Assembly (NCBI GenBank): GCA_017516785.1
Contig: JAFXAV010000045.1
Coordinates: 1-24,212 of the forward strand
Source of the DNA: Oscillospiraceae bacterium
GTDB lineage: Bacteria > Bacillota_A > Clostridia > Oscillospirales > Oscillospiraceae
Direction of reading: 5' to 3'
Length of the DNA: 24,212 bases
Part shown: positions 6,321 to 13,378 of the stretch, piece by piece
How the letters are laid out: each line of letters starts with the position of its first letter
Position numbering within the stretch: the stretch's first letter is position 1
Notes under the pieces: model-generated
The model's input: only the letters and a program-made list of their open reading frames with translations
What the model was told of the DNA's origin: nothing
Database searches by the model: none
Translations under genes and position numbers: made by a program

Positions 6321-7322
6321 TCACTGCACCTCCTCTGCGGTAACGCCGTCCAGGGCGTTCAGGTAATCCATGATTTTCTGCTTCCGGGCGATATCTTCCG
6401 GCAGGCTCACCAGCATGGTGCCGAAGGCCTTGCCGTCGATATTGCGGGTATCGGCGCCCAGGATGCTGACAATCTCGCCCATCTTTACAGCCAGAGTGGC
6501 AACGATAGGATCAGCGGATGCATTGCCGTTGAAGGCGATGCGGGCCACGGGGCCTGCCCAGGTGGACAGGGGCAGATGGGAATCAGGGCTCACCAGCCGG
6601 CGTCCGGCATCGGTCTGGGGATTGTGGAACACATCCTCCACCCTGCCGATTTCCGCCACAGCGCCGGAATCCAGAATGGCAACCCGGTTGCAGATCTGCT
6701 CAATGACGGACATCTGATGGGTGATGATGATGACGGTGATGCCCCGGTCCCGGCTGATGGTCTGCAGCAGATTCAGAATGGAATCGGTGGTCTGGGGGTC
6801 GAGGGCAGAGGTTGCCTCGTCGCAGAGCAGCACTTCGGGGTTGGTTGCCAGAGCTCTTGCGATGGCGATGCGCTGCTTCTGTCCGCCGGACAGCTGGACG
6901 GGATAGGCGTTGGCCTTGTCGGGAAGGCCGACGGTTTCCAGCAGCTCCATGGCCTTTTTCTTGGCTTCCTTCCGGGGAGTGCCAACCAGTTCCAGGGGGA
7001 AGCAGATGTTGTCCAGAGCAGTGCGCTGGTCCAGTAGGTTGAAGCTCTGGAAAATCATGGTGATCTTCCGGCGCTGCTGGCGCAGCCGCTTGTCGGACAT
7101 GCCCATCAGGTCCTGACCATGATACAGCACCTGACCCATATCGGGCCGCTCCAGCAGATTGATGCAGCGGACCAGAGTGGATTTACCGGCACCGGACAGG
7201 CCGATGATGCCGAAAATCTCGCCCTTCTGGACGGAAAGGGAAACATCCTGCAGTGCGGCGACCTTATCTTCGCCGGTGCCGAATGTCTTGGAGAGGTTTC
7301 TGATTTCAATAATGGGTTCCAA
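6321..7322 (-). CDS. metN: Methionine ABC transporter ATP-binding protein MetN
   Basis: The 333-residue ATPase has Walker A GLSGAGKST (about 42-50), Q-loop region FQSFNLLDQRT, signature LSGGQKQRIAIARAL (about 144-158), Walker B VLLCDEATSALD and switch His in IIITHQM. The C-terminal 75 residues (VARIAFNGNASADPIV onward) are a NIL domain, the ferredoxin-like regulatory domain that binds methionine and inhibits transport in MetN. The initiator is TTG at 7322, 7 bases after AGGAGG; no ATG in frame fits better. It is the first gene after the T-box leader. Confidence 0.95.
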   Translation of the reverse strand: MEPIIEIRNLSKTFGTGEDKVAALQDVSLSVQKGEIFGIIGLSGAGKSTLVRCINLLERPDMGQVLYHGQDLMGMSDKRLRQQRRKITMIFQSFNLLDQRTALDNICFPLELVGTPRKEAKKKAMELLETVGLPDKANAYPVQLSGGQKQRIAIARALATNPEVLLCDEATSALDPQTTDSILNLLQTISRDRGITVIIITHQMSVIEQICNRVAILDSGAVAEIGRVEDVFHNPQTDAGRRLVSPDSHLPLSTWAGPVARIAFNGNASADPIVATLAVKMGEIVSILGADTRNIDGKAFGTMLVSLPEDIARKQKIMDYLNALDGVTAEEVQ

Positions 7323-7340
7323 AAAATCGCCTCCTGAATA

Positions 7341-7605
7341 AAAAGAAAACGCCCTTGTGCCTCAAGCACAAGGACGAAAAAAATTTCGTGTTACCACCTT
7401 GTTTTACAGCAACCTCGCGGCTGCTGCCTCCGGGAGTACCAGCATACTCCGGCGCTCTAACGGGCGCACCCGTCGCAGACTACCTATCGCCTGCGCGGCT
7501 CCGGGACCATATTCGGCCTGCTTCTGTCGTACCCCATCACACCAATCAGGGCTCTCTGAACGAAGGCGGCAAGCTTACTCTTCCCTTCACAGCTTTTCAA
7601 ATATT
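7341..7605 (-). promoter_or_regulatory. T-box leader with methionine (AUG) specifier
   Basis: On the minus strand the leader carries, in order: AGAGTAAG (specifier-loop 5' side), AGAGAG, a GATTGGTG distal loop, GAATATGG with the candidate specifier AUG at 7508-7510, the T-box AAGGTGGTAACACG (7387-7400), and a terminator CCTTGTGC-TTGAG-GCACAAGG (7353-7373) followed by CGTTTTCTTTTT. The T-box sequence can pair with CGTCCTT instead, giving the antiterminator. An AUG specifier in front of metNIQ means uncharged tRNA-Met would switch the transporter on. T-box identity is very secure; the specifier is read from the GAA-N-codon pattern. Confidence 0.92.
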
Positions 7606-7611
7606 GTAATC

Positions 7612-7640
7612 ATTGTAGCAATTTCGTGTCCGTTCGTCAA
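7612..7640 (-). promoter_or_regulatory. metNIQ promoter
   Basis: Minus strand: TTGACG (7635-7640), 17 bases, TACAAT (7612-7617). The predicted start near 7605 fits the beginning of the T-box RNA. The direct repeats ACAAATATTT at 7643-7652 and 7661-7670 lie just upstream of the -35. Confidence 0.75.
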
Positions 7641-7668
7641 GTACAAATATTTTTCTGTGGACAAATAT

Positions 7669-8034
7669 TTATTCTGCACCCTGGATTTCCAGAAGCTCCA
7701 GAACCTGCTGCCCCCGGGCTGTCAGAGCAAAGCTTCCTCGCAGAGGGTAAGCAGAATAGGCGCTGTCATTGAAGGACTTCAGAGGCTGCCAGTAGTCGAT
7801 GTCGATGAGGCCCCGCTTTTCCAGACACTGCAAAATCAGGCTGTATTCTTCGGGGGTATAGTCGTCATCTTCCAGATACACCGGAATATCGTCGCCTGCC
7901 TTCCGGGCGACGGGCAGGAAGGGAATCTGGCCCAGCTTCAAAATCATCTGGATTTCACCCCGGCTCAGCTCCATAGCGCTGCCGCAGCCGCTGCATCCAC
8001 CGCAGCCGCCGCTGCAGTTTGCACAACCACTCAT
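7669..8034 (-). CDS. Unknown 121-residue protein: Cys cluster plus winged-helix-like domain
   Basis: I do not recognise the family. Residues 1-20 hold five cysteines in the pattern C-x2-C-x3-C-x2-C-x2-C (C4, C7, C11, C14, C17) with glycines and serines between them, suitable for metal or Fe-S binding. The rest has the feel of a small winged helix: a helix ELSRGEIQMILKLGQ, an acidic stretch, TPEEYSLILQCLEKRGLID, then a wing-like GSFALTARGQQVLELLE. The frame is open further upstream into the repeat element, but AAGGAG before ATG at 8034 and a promoter at 8054-8082 fix this start. No terminator separates it from the metN promoter. A metal- or redox-responsive regulator is a guess. Confidence 0.82.
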   Translation of the reverse strand: MSGCANCSGGCGGCSGCGSAMELSRGEIQMILKLGQIPFLPVARKAGDDIPVYLEDDDYTPEEYSLILQCLEKRGLIDIDYWQPLKSFNDSAYSAYPLRGSFALTARGQQVLELLEIQGAE

Positions 8035-8053
8035 AATATCACTCCTTTTCAGC

Positions 8054-8082
8054 ATCATAGCAGGTCGGATGGAAAATGTCAA
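8054..8082 (-). promoter_or_regulatory. Promoter of the Cys-cluster gene
   Basis: Minus strand: TTGACA (8077-8082), 17 bases, TATGAT (8054-8059). The two T bases of the -35 are the outermost bases of the repeat element at 8081-8281. Confidence 0.78.
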
Positions 8083-8281
8083 ATTGCAGTTTATCGAGGT
8101 GTTCGGTGGCGAAGCCACCCTCGGCCCCCTCCCTGAGGGGGCTGGCAAAAATCTTTGATTTTTGACTGGGGGAGTGTCGTAAAGTCGATAGGACACTCCC
8201 TCCGTCAGCCCTTCGGGCTGCCACCTCCCTCAGAGAGGGAGGCAAGTAGTGCAGAGCAAACGCATCGCCAAACTGCAATTT
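8081..8281 (-). repeat. MITE-like palindromic element, copy B (complete)
   Basis: The 201-bp element has perfect 12-bp terminal inverted repeats AAATTGCAGTTT (8081-8092) and AAACTGCAATTT (8270-8281). The core is almost base-for-base the inverse of copy A at 1-194, including the GAGTGTC...GACACTC arm and the GGTGGCGAAGCCACC hairpin. I could not see a clear target-site duplication. It sits exactly between two divergent promoters. Confidence 0.8.
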
Positions 8282-8286
8282 ATGCA

Positions 8287-8315
8287 TTGCATCCCGACCC
8301 CAAATAGGATATACT
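8287..8315 (+). promoter_or_regulatory. trxA promoter
   Basis: TTGCAT (8287-8292), 17 bases, TATACT (8310-8315). It begins 6 bases outside the right end of the repeat element. Confidence 0.72.
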
Positions 8316-8349
8316 GGCCATAGAAAAACATACAAAGGAAGTGTTATCT

Positions 8350-8661
8350 ATGTCCGTTGTACACATCACGAAAGACAATTTCCAGTCCCTGGTGGTTGAA
8401 TCCAAAATCCCCGTTCTGCTGGATTTCTGGGCAGTGTGGTGCGGTCCCTGCAAGATGATCGCCCCCATGGTGGAAGCAATCGCCGAAGAGCGGGAAGACG
8501 TTCTGGTGGGCAAAATCAACGTGGATGAGGAAATGGAACTTGCGATGCAGTTCGGCATCACCAGCATCCCCACTTTGGTTGTCATGAAAGACGGTAAAAT
8601 TGCCGCCACTGCCGTGGGCTACCGCCCCAAGGCAGACATTGAAAAACTTCTGGATGCATGA
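8350..8661 (+). CDS. trxA: Thioredoxin
   Basis: The 103-residue single-domain thioredoxin has the active site WCGPCK (about 28-33) in the context LLDFWAVWCGPCKMIAPM. The cis-Pro segment is TSIPTLVVMKDGK, followed by the usual C-terminal helix. It reduces cytoplasmic disulfides and probably works with a thioredoxin reductase encoded elsewhere. A GTG nine bases upstream is in frame, but GGAAGTG acts as the SD for ATG at 8350. It is the only plus-strand gene in the first 17 kb. It is a single-gene transcript ending at a hairpin shared with the convergent regulator gene. Confidence 0.96.
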   Translation: MSVVHITKDNFQSLVVESKIPVLLDFWAVWCGPCKMIAPMVEAIAEEREDVLVGKINVDEEMELAMQFGITSIPTLVVMKDGKIAATAVGYRPKADIEKLLDA

Positions 8662-8665
8662 AAAA

Positions 8666-8685
8666 AGCGCGGCGTAAGCCGCGCT
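8666..8685. terminator. Bidirectional terminator between trxA and the DtxR-type gene
   Basis: AGCGCGGC-GTAA-GCCGCGCT is followed by TTTTGCTTTTG on the plus strand and by TTTTTT on the minus strand. It serves both convergent genes. Confidence 0.88.
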
Positions 8686-8696
8686 TTTGCTTTTGA

Positions 8697-9062
8697 TCAA
8701 AAGCTTTCCACGTGCCGCTTGATGGCCTCAAAGGTCTCATCGCTGATGGTATGCTCCATCCGGCAGGCATCCTCGGAAGCAATCTCCTCGGAAACGCCCA
8801 GATGAACCAGCAGCTCGGTGAGAACCGTGTGGCGGCTGTAGATCTTCTCGGCAATTTCCAGGCCGGACTCCGTCAGAGTGATGTAGTTGTCATTGTCCAT
8901 GACGATATAGCCGCCCTGCTTCAGCAGGCTCACTGCCCGGGACACACTGGGTTTGGAGTAACCCATATATTCACTGATATCGATAGACCGGACAGAGCTG
9001 GACTGCCTGGACAGTCTGTAAATCGTCTCCAGATACATTTCACCGGATTCCTGTAAACGCAT
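8697..9062 (-). CDS. DtxR/MntR family metal-dependent transcriptional regulator
   Basis: The 121-residue repressor has an N-terminal winged helix (residues 1-62, recognition region GYSKPSVSRAVSLLKQGGYI) and a dimerisation/metal domain (63-121). Ligand positions read as DtxR type rather than MntR type: Met9 in GEMYLE (Asp in MntR), and Cys100, Glu103, His104 in ACRMEH, plus His78 and Glu83. This favours Fe2+ over Mn2+. The C-terminal SH3-like domain is absent, as in short members. ATG at 9062 is chosen over 9101 because GGGAG lies 8 bases upstream. It has its own promoter overlapping the end of the upstream gene and converges on trxA. Targets are not evident from the window. Confidence 0.92.
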   Translation of the reverse strand: MRLQESGEMYLETIYRLSRQSSSVRSIDISEYMGYSKPSVSRAVSLLKQGGYIVMDNDNYITLTESGLEIAEKIYSRHTVLTELLVHLGVSEEIASEDACRMEHTISDETFEAIKRHVESF

Positions 9063-9091
9063 AAGGTATCTCCCTTCGTTTCGTTCTGTTA

Positions 9092-9120
9092 AGGATACCA
9101 TAAAATTGCAAAAGTGTCAA
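9092..9120 (-). promoter_or_regulatory. Promoter of the DtxR-type gene
   Basis: Minus strand: TTGACA (9115-9120), 17 bases, TATCCT (9092-9097). The -35 overlaps the stop codon of the solute-binding protein gene. AATTG and CAATT flank the -35 as a short inverted repeat that might be an operator. Confidence 0.68.
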
Positions 9121-10148
9121 TTCTTTGCCAGATCATCCAGTGCAGCGGCAAAACGTACCGCTTCCGGGAACTTTCCGTTCCAGAGTTCCAGGCAAACTGT
9201 CTGGAGCTTTTCATTGTCCACAAAGCGGCTGCCGACTGCCTTTTTCATAGCTTCCATACCACCGGGCAGCACATCGGAATTGGCAGAGTCGGCAGGAATT
9301 CCCCCGGTCACATCGGCACGAAGCTGATCGAATTCACCCTCTATGAGCAGTTCTGCAAAGGCGGCAACGGCCTCGGCGCTTCCCTGGACTGCCAGCGCAT
9401 CAAGGTTTGCAAAGCCGCCAAACATGGGAATCACGCCCCATGAAATGTCCATCAGGTTCCGCTCCTCAATCTGCTCGCAGCTGTCGAGATTGCCAATGGT
9501 CATGGCAGCATTGCTCCGGGCCAGCTTATCCTGCCCGACGGGAGCATCGGCCATGATCAGATACCCGGCAGCAGCCAGATCTGCCATCTTCTGCAGCGCA
9601 GCTACCGCCTGCTCGTTTTCCTCCCAGATTTCCACGGAGTTCAAGCTGCCCAGGATGGGCAGAAGCAGCACTTCGAAGGCCAAAGCCGCATCCTCAGAAT
9701 TGATGGAAAGGGGCTGATAGCCTGCGTTTTTCAGCGCTTCACACAGCTGCAGAAATTCCTCCCAGGTTTCAGGAAGAGCCGTGATGCCGCAGTTTTCAAA
9801 CACATCCAAATTGTAGTAAACACCTGTCAGACTGGGATTATACGGAATCTTCTCCCCCGCTTCCAGGTCGAAAGCCTGCCAGGTGAAATTCACAGAGCAG
9901 CCGGTTTTGGCTTCAAAGACACTTCCCGCTTGCATCAAGATCTTGGAAACAGGATTAGACTCTTCCAGAACAGAGCTGACCTTCAGTTCCTGGCCGAGGC
10001 AGGGCCGCTCGTCAGCAACGGCTTCCAGCGGAATTTCCGCCTCGGTAGGCTCCGTGGGCGGTTCCGTTTCCTTGGGAATCAGAAGACCGCAGCCGGTAAA
10101 TGATAAAAACAGCGCCGCAGCAAGCAGCAGGCTGAGAATTCGTTTCAT
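9117..10148 (-). CDS. Extracellular solute-binding lipoprotein (family 1-like), shortened
   Basis: The 343-residue lipoprotein has its lipobox at FTGC (Cys20), then an acidic Thr/Pro/Glu linker. The carbohydrate-type binding fold follows: KIPYNPSLTGVYYNLDVFENCGI, PETWEEFLQLCEALKNAGYQPL and AAMTIGNLDSCEQIEE. Normal family members are well over 400 residues. Here the text jumps from SVNFTWQAFDLEAGE directly to KIPYNPSLTG, so roughly 60-90 residues of the first lobe, including the usual 'aPDif' segment, appear to be missing. The frame is intact. No permease or ATPase gene is adjacent. The ligand is unknown; a sensing role or a decayed binding protein are both possible. Confidence 0.85.
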   Translation of the reverse strand: MKRILSLLLAAALFLSFTGCGLLIPKETEPPTEPTEAEIPLEAVADERPCLGQELKVSSVLEESNPVSKILMQAGSVFEAKTGCSVNFTWQAFDLEAGEKIPYNPSLTGVYYNLDVFENCGITALPETWEEFLQLCEALKNAGYQPLSINSEDAALAFEVLLLPILGSLNSVEIWEENEQAVAALQKMADLAAAGYLIMADAPVGQDKLARSNAAMTIGNLDSCEQIEERNLMDISWGVIPMFGGFANLDALAVQGSAEAVAAFAELLIEGEFDQLRADVTGGIPADSANSDVLPGGMEAMKKAVGSRFVDNEKLQTVCLELWNGKFPEAVRFAAALDDLAKN

Positions 10149-10183
10149 AGTGCTTTCCCTCCCGGGTAAATGGATATGGCGCT

Positions 10184-10212
10184 ATTTTACCCTGTTTTGA
10201 AGATTTTTGCAA
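10184..10212 (-). promoter_or_regulatory. Promoter of the solute-binding lipoprotein gene
   Basis: Minus strand: TTGCAA (10207-10212), 17 bases, TAAAAT (10184-10189). An SD GGGAGGG follows before the ATG at 10148. Confidence 0.7.
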
Positions 10213-10219
10213 CCACAAG

Positions 10220-10245
10220 AAATGCCCGCCTTTTGGCGGGCATTT
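10220..10245 (-). terminator. Terminator of the glycerol operon
   Basis: The 11-bp stem AAATGCCCGCC (10220-10230), loop TTTT, GGCGGGCATTT (10235-10245), lies 12 bases after the stop of the DUF1667 gene. The T-run on the minus strand is short (TTTCTTG). Confidence 0.78.
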
Positions 10246-10257
10246 CTGATGGATGGT

Positions 10258-10626
10258 TCATTTTTTTGCGGGAACGTTCTTGGTGGCAACCACGGCAACG
10301 CCGGTGCCTGCCACGTTTTCGATGATGACCTGGCCGATGTGGACCGGAGCGGGAACGTCATTTTTCTTCAGTTCTTTGACGCAGTCAAAAATCTTGCCCT
10401 TGGGAATGTCGGTGGCTGTCTTGACGGAAACCATGCCCAATGTGCCGCCGGTAACACGGACCAGGCTGGGCACAATGCGGGTGGGATTGGTCAGTTCCTT
10501 CCGGGCGTACTTTTCGCCGTTTTTACAGGTATTGCCGAAAACGGTCAGAACTTCCCTGCCCTCCATTTCCACTTCCAGAGGGCAGCCCAGAGGACAGCCG
10601 ATGCAGATCAGATTCACTTTTTTCAT
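10258..10626 (-). CDS. DUF1667 protein, probable Fe-S partner of the glycerol-3-phosphate oxidase complex
   Basis: The 122-residue protein has an N-terminal cysteine set: C8, C11 and C15 in ICIGCPLGC plus C34 in GNTCKNGEKYA. This recalls the Fe-S segment of molybdopterin oxidoreductases, and the rest is a small basic domain. DUF1667 genes typically follow the two flavoprotein genes seen here, so it probably serves as an electron-transfer subunit comparable in role, not in sequence, to GlpC. ATG at 10626 is used because GGAGG sits 9 bases upstream; the ATG at 10635 has no room for a ribosome site. It begins one base after the stop of the upstream gene. Confidence 0.92.
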   Translation of the reverse strand: MKKVNLICIGCPLGCPLEVEMEGREVLTVFGNTCKNGEKYARKELTNPTRIVPSLVRVTGGTLGMVSVKTATDIPKGKIFDCVKELKKNDVPAPVHIGQVIIENVAGTGVAVVATKNVPAKK

Positions 10627-10627
10627 A

Positions 10628-11896
10628 TCAGGCATCCTCCAGTGTCACAGTAATGTCGTCGGCTTCGGGGCAGTCAATCAGCAGCTTGCTCTTCAGGTTC
10701 ACTGTCTCCATTTCACCGGGAGCCAGAACAGGACGCTTCTTGGTGAAGATCTGCTTATCGCCAGCATAGATGACGATGCGCTTGTTCTGATAGACAGCGC
10801 CAACCCGGAAGCGGATGGTAACCTTGCCTTCGGGATTCAGAGCCTCAGGACGGATTTCCACGGGAACGGTGTAGCGGACACCGCCGGAAGTCCTGATGGG
10901 CAGAGTCTTGCCGCCTACTTCCTGATTACCCAGGACGTATTCTGCGGCATGCCGGCCGGCTGCGTTTGCCTCCTCGGAGACGAAGTCCACCAGGTCATGG
11001 ACATGGAGCACGTTGCCTGCGGCGAAGATGCCGGGAACGTTGGTCTCCAGATTTTCGTTGACTCTGGGGCCGTTGGTCAGGGGGTTGATGGAGACACCGG
11101 CGGCACGGGACAGTTCGTTTTCGGGAAGCAATCCGCAGGACAGCAGCAGGGTGTCGCATTCGTACTCAATCTCAGTGCCGGAGATGGGCTTCATCTTGTC
11201 GTCCACCTGGGCGATGACGATGCCCTCCACCCGCTCCTTGCCCTTGATGTCCACCACAGTGTGGCTCAGCTTCAGGGGGATGCCGTAGTCATCCAGGCAC
11301 TGGACGATGTTGCGCTTCAGACCGCCGGAATAGGGCATCAGCTCGGCAACAACCTTGACCTCGGCGCCTTCCAGTGTCATGCGGCGGGCCATGATCAGGC
11401 CGATGTCGCCGGAACCCAGAATCACACACTTGCGGCCGGGCATGAAGCCTTCCATGTTCACCAGCCGCTGAGCGGTGCCTGCGGTATAAATGCCGGCAGG
11501 ACGGAAGCCGGGGATGTTCAGGGCGCCTCTGGGGCGCTCCCGGCAGCCCATGGCCAGAACAACAGCCTTGGGATGCAGTTGGAACAGGCCATCCTCCCGG
11601 TTCATGGCGGTGACGGTCTTGTCAGCGGCCAGGTCCAGGACCATGGTGTTCAGCTTATAGGGAATGTCCAGCTCCTTGACCTGCTGGATGAAACGGTCAG
11701 CATACTCGGGGCCGGTGAGCTCTTCCTTAAAGGTGTGCAGGCCGAAGCCATTGTGGATGCACTGGTTCAGAATGCCGCCCAGCTCGTTGTCACGCTCCAG
11801 AATCAGGATGTCGGTGACGCCCGCCTTGTAAGCGGCAACCGCAGCGGCAAGTCCGGCGGGGCCGCCGCCGATGATGACAAGTTCATATTCTCTCAT
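10628..11896 (-). CDS. FAD/NAD(P)-dependent oxidoreductase of the glycerol-3-phosphate complex
   Basis: The 422-residue flavoprotein has an FAD Rossmann motif IIGGGPAGLAAAVAAY (residues 8-23), ERDNELGGILNQCIHNGFG, and a second dinucleotide fold CVILGSGDIGLIMARR (about 157-172). The closing FAD motif is GIFAAGNVLHVHD (about 288-300). The last 90 residues are a beta-rich tail not found in simple pyridine nucleotide reductases. No CxxC redox pair is visible near the FAD. Its place between the glpA-like and DUF1667 genes marks it as the second subunit of the Clostridial three-part glycerol-3-phosphate dehydrogenase, probably passing electrons between FAD and a carrier. SD GGAGGGG precedes ATG at 11896. 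Confidence 0.9.
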   Translation of the reverse strand: MREYELVIIGGGPAGLAAAVAAYKAGVTDILILERDNELGGILNQCIHNGFGLHTFKEELTGPEYADRFIQQVKELDIPYKLNTMVLDLAADKTVTAMNREDGLFQLHPKAVVLAMGCRERPRGALNIPGFRPAGIYTAGTAQRLVNMEGFMPGRKCVILGSGDIGLIMARRMTLEGAEVKVVAELMPYSGGLKRNIVQCLDDYGIPLKLSHTVVDIKGKERVEGIVIAQVDDKMKPISGTEIEYECDTLLLSCGLLPENELSRAAGVSINPLTNGPRVNENLETNVPGIFAAGNVLHVHDLVDFVSEEANAAGRHAAEYVLGNQEVGGKTLPIRTSGGVRYTVPVEIRPEALNPEGKVTIRFRVGAVYQNKRIVIYAGDKQIFTKKRPVLAPGEMETVNLKSKLLIDCPEADDITVTLEDA

Positions 11897-11909
11897 AGCG
11901 CACCCCTCC

Positions 11910-13340
11910 TTACCAGATGTCCTTGTTGGTGCCGACGATGATTTTGGAATTGCCTCCGGCCTTGGTGATCTCGCTCATGGAAACGCCCAGCTCACGGGCC
12001 AGGATTTCCAGCACTCTGGGGCTGCAGAAGCCGCCCTGGCAGCGGCCCATGCCGGCGCGGGTGCGGCGCTTCACGCCGTCGATGCTTCTTGCACCGGGAA
12101 CCCGGTGGATGGCATCGATGATTTCACCTTCGGTGATGGTCTCGCAGCGGCAGATGACGGTGCCGTAGGCGGGATTTTCCTTCACGAGGGCGCTGCGCTC
12201 TTCAAAGGGCAGTACCTTGGGATCCAGGATACCCTTCCGGGTGCCCACAAAAGCGGGATCATCTTCCAGATTCAGAATGCCAGTGACGATATCCGCTACC
12301 ATCACACCGATGGCGGGAGCAGAGGAAAGGCCGGGAGACTCGATAGCGGCGCAGTCCACAAAACCAGGTGCGATCTCGCCGATGAAGAACTCATGGCGCT
12401 TTTCATGGGCACGTAGGCCTGCAAAGCTGGTAATGGTTTCCCGCAGAGGCAGATTCTTGACAGCCTTTCCGCACTTGTCCCGGACTTCGTCCAGACCGGC
12501 ACGGGTGGTGTTGACACCTTCCTTGTCCTCGATATCAATGGCGGTGGGGCCAACGATGGTGTTGCCGTGGACAGTGGGGGCCACCAGAACGCCCTTGCCG
12601 TACTTACCGGGCAGCTGGAAAATGGTGGCATTCACGTGGCCGCCGGTGGTGCGGTCCAGCAGGAAATAGTCGCCCCGACGTGGGGTAATGGTCATGGTGT
12701 CCTCAGAAACCATGTTGTGCAGCTTGTCCGCATAGACGCCCGCTGCGTTGACAACAACCCTGGCTTCCAGTTCGCCCTTGACCGTATGTACTTTCCAGCC
12801 ACCGTCGATTTTCTCGATGCCGGTAACTTCGGAGTCAAACTGGAATTTTGCGCCGTTGGCAGCTGCGTTTTCAGCCAGCGCATAGGTCAGGCCGAAGGGG
12901 CAGATGATGGCACCGGTGGGAGCATACAGAGCAGCCACGGCAGCATCGGAGATGTTGGGTTCCATGGAAACCAGCTCGTCCCGCTCCACGATTCGCAGGC
13001 CCTTGACGCCGTTGGCAACGCCGTTTTCATAGAGTTTCATCAGATTGGGGCGGTCTTCTTCTGCGATCATGACAACCAGGGAGCCATTCTGCTTGTAGTG
13101 GATATCCAGATCCTTGGCAAGCTGGGGCATCATTTCACTGCCCTGAACGTTCAGCTTGGCCATCAGGGAGCCGTGGGCGGCATCGTAACCGGCGTGTACG
13201 ATGGCGGAATTGGCCTTGGAGGTGCCGCAGCAGACATCCTCTTCCTTGTCGATGACCAGAATGCTGGCCTTCTTCCGGGACAGTTCCCGGGCAATGGCGC
13301 AGCCGGAAACGCCCGCGCCAATGACGATAATATCTACCAA
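11910..13340 (-). CDS. glpA: Glycerol-3-phosphate dehydrogenase, GlpA-like, with BFD-type Fe-S domain
   Basis: The 476-residue enzyme oxidises glycerol 3-phosphate to dihydroxyacetone phosphate. The DAO domain starts at once with IIVIGAGVSGCAIAREL (4-20) and includes GTSKANSAIVHAGYDA (about 39-54) and a closing AAIESPGLSSAPAIG. The C-terminal part is a bacterioferritin-associated-ferredoxin-like domain with C397 and C399 (ICRCET) and C434 and C439 (GRCQGGFC), a probable [2Fe-2S] site. This architecture matches anaerobic GlpA-type proteins. The start is TTG at 13340 behind AAGGAG; an ATG seven bases upstream is in a different frame. It follows glpF in the glp operon and precedes the second flavoprotein by 13 bases. 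Confidence 0.92.
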   Translation of the reverse strand: MVDIIVIGAGVSGCAIARELSRKKASILVIDKEEDVCCGTSKANSAIVHAGYDAAHGSLMAKLNVQGSEMMPQLAKDLDIHYKQNGSLVVMIAEEDRPNLMKLYENGVANGVKGLRIVERDELVSMEPNISDAAVAALYAPTGAIICPFGLTYALAENAAANGAKFQFDSEVTGIEKIDGGWKVHTVKGELEARVVVNAAGVYADKLHNMVSEDTMTITPRRGDYFLLDRTTGGHVNATIFQLPGKYGKGVLVAPTVHGNTIVGPTAIDIEDKEGVNTTRAGLDEVRDKCGKAVKNLPLRETITSFAGLRAHEKRHEFFIGEIAPGFVDCAAIESPGLSSAPAIGVMVADIVTGILNLEDDPAFVGTRKGILDPKVLPFEERSALVKENPAYGTVICRCETITEGEIIDAIHRVPGARSIDGVKRRTRAGMGRCQGGFCSPRVLEILARELGVSMSEITKAGGNSKIIVGTNKDIW

Positions 13341-13378
13341 GATACATTCACTCCTTTATTGGATGGAAAGGCAGGACT

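Noticed and set aside
8035..8196. N-terminal extension of the Cys-cluster protein to 175 residues
   Set aside because: The extra 54 residues translate the repeat element and the gene's own promoter; AAGGAG and ATG at 8034 give a better start.
10253..11941. 562-codon plus-strand open frame
   Set aside because: It lies opposite the FAD oxidoreductase and DUF1667 genes, with Gly/His/Gln/Asp-rich composition typical of an antisense shadow; no ribosome site, no domain.
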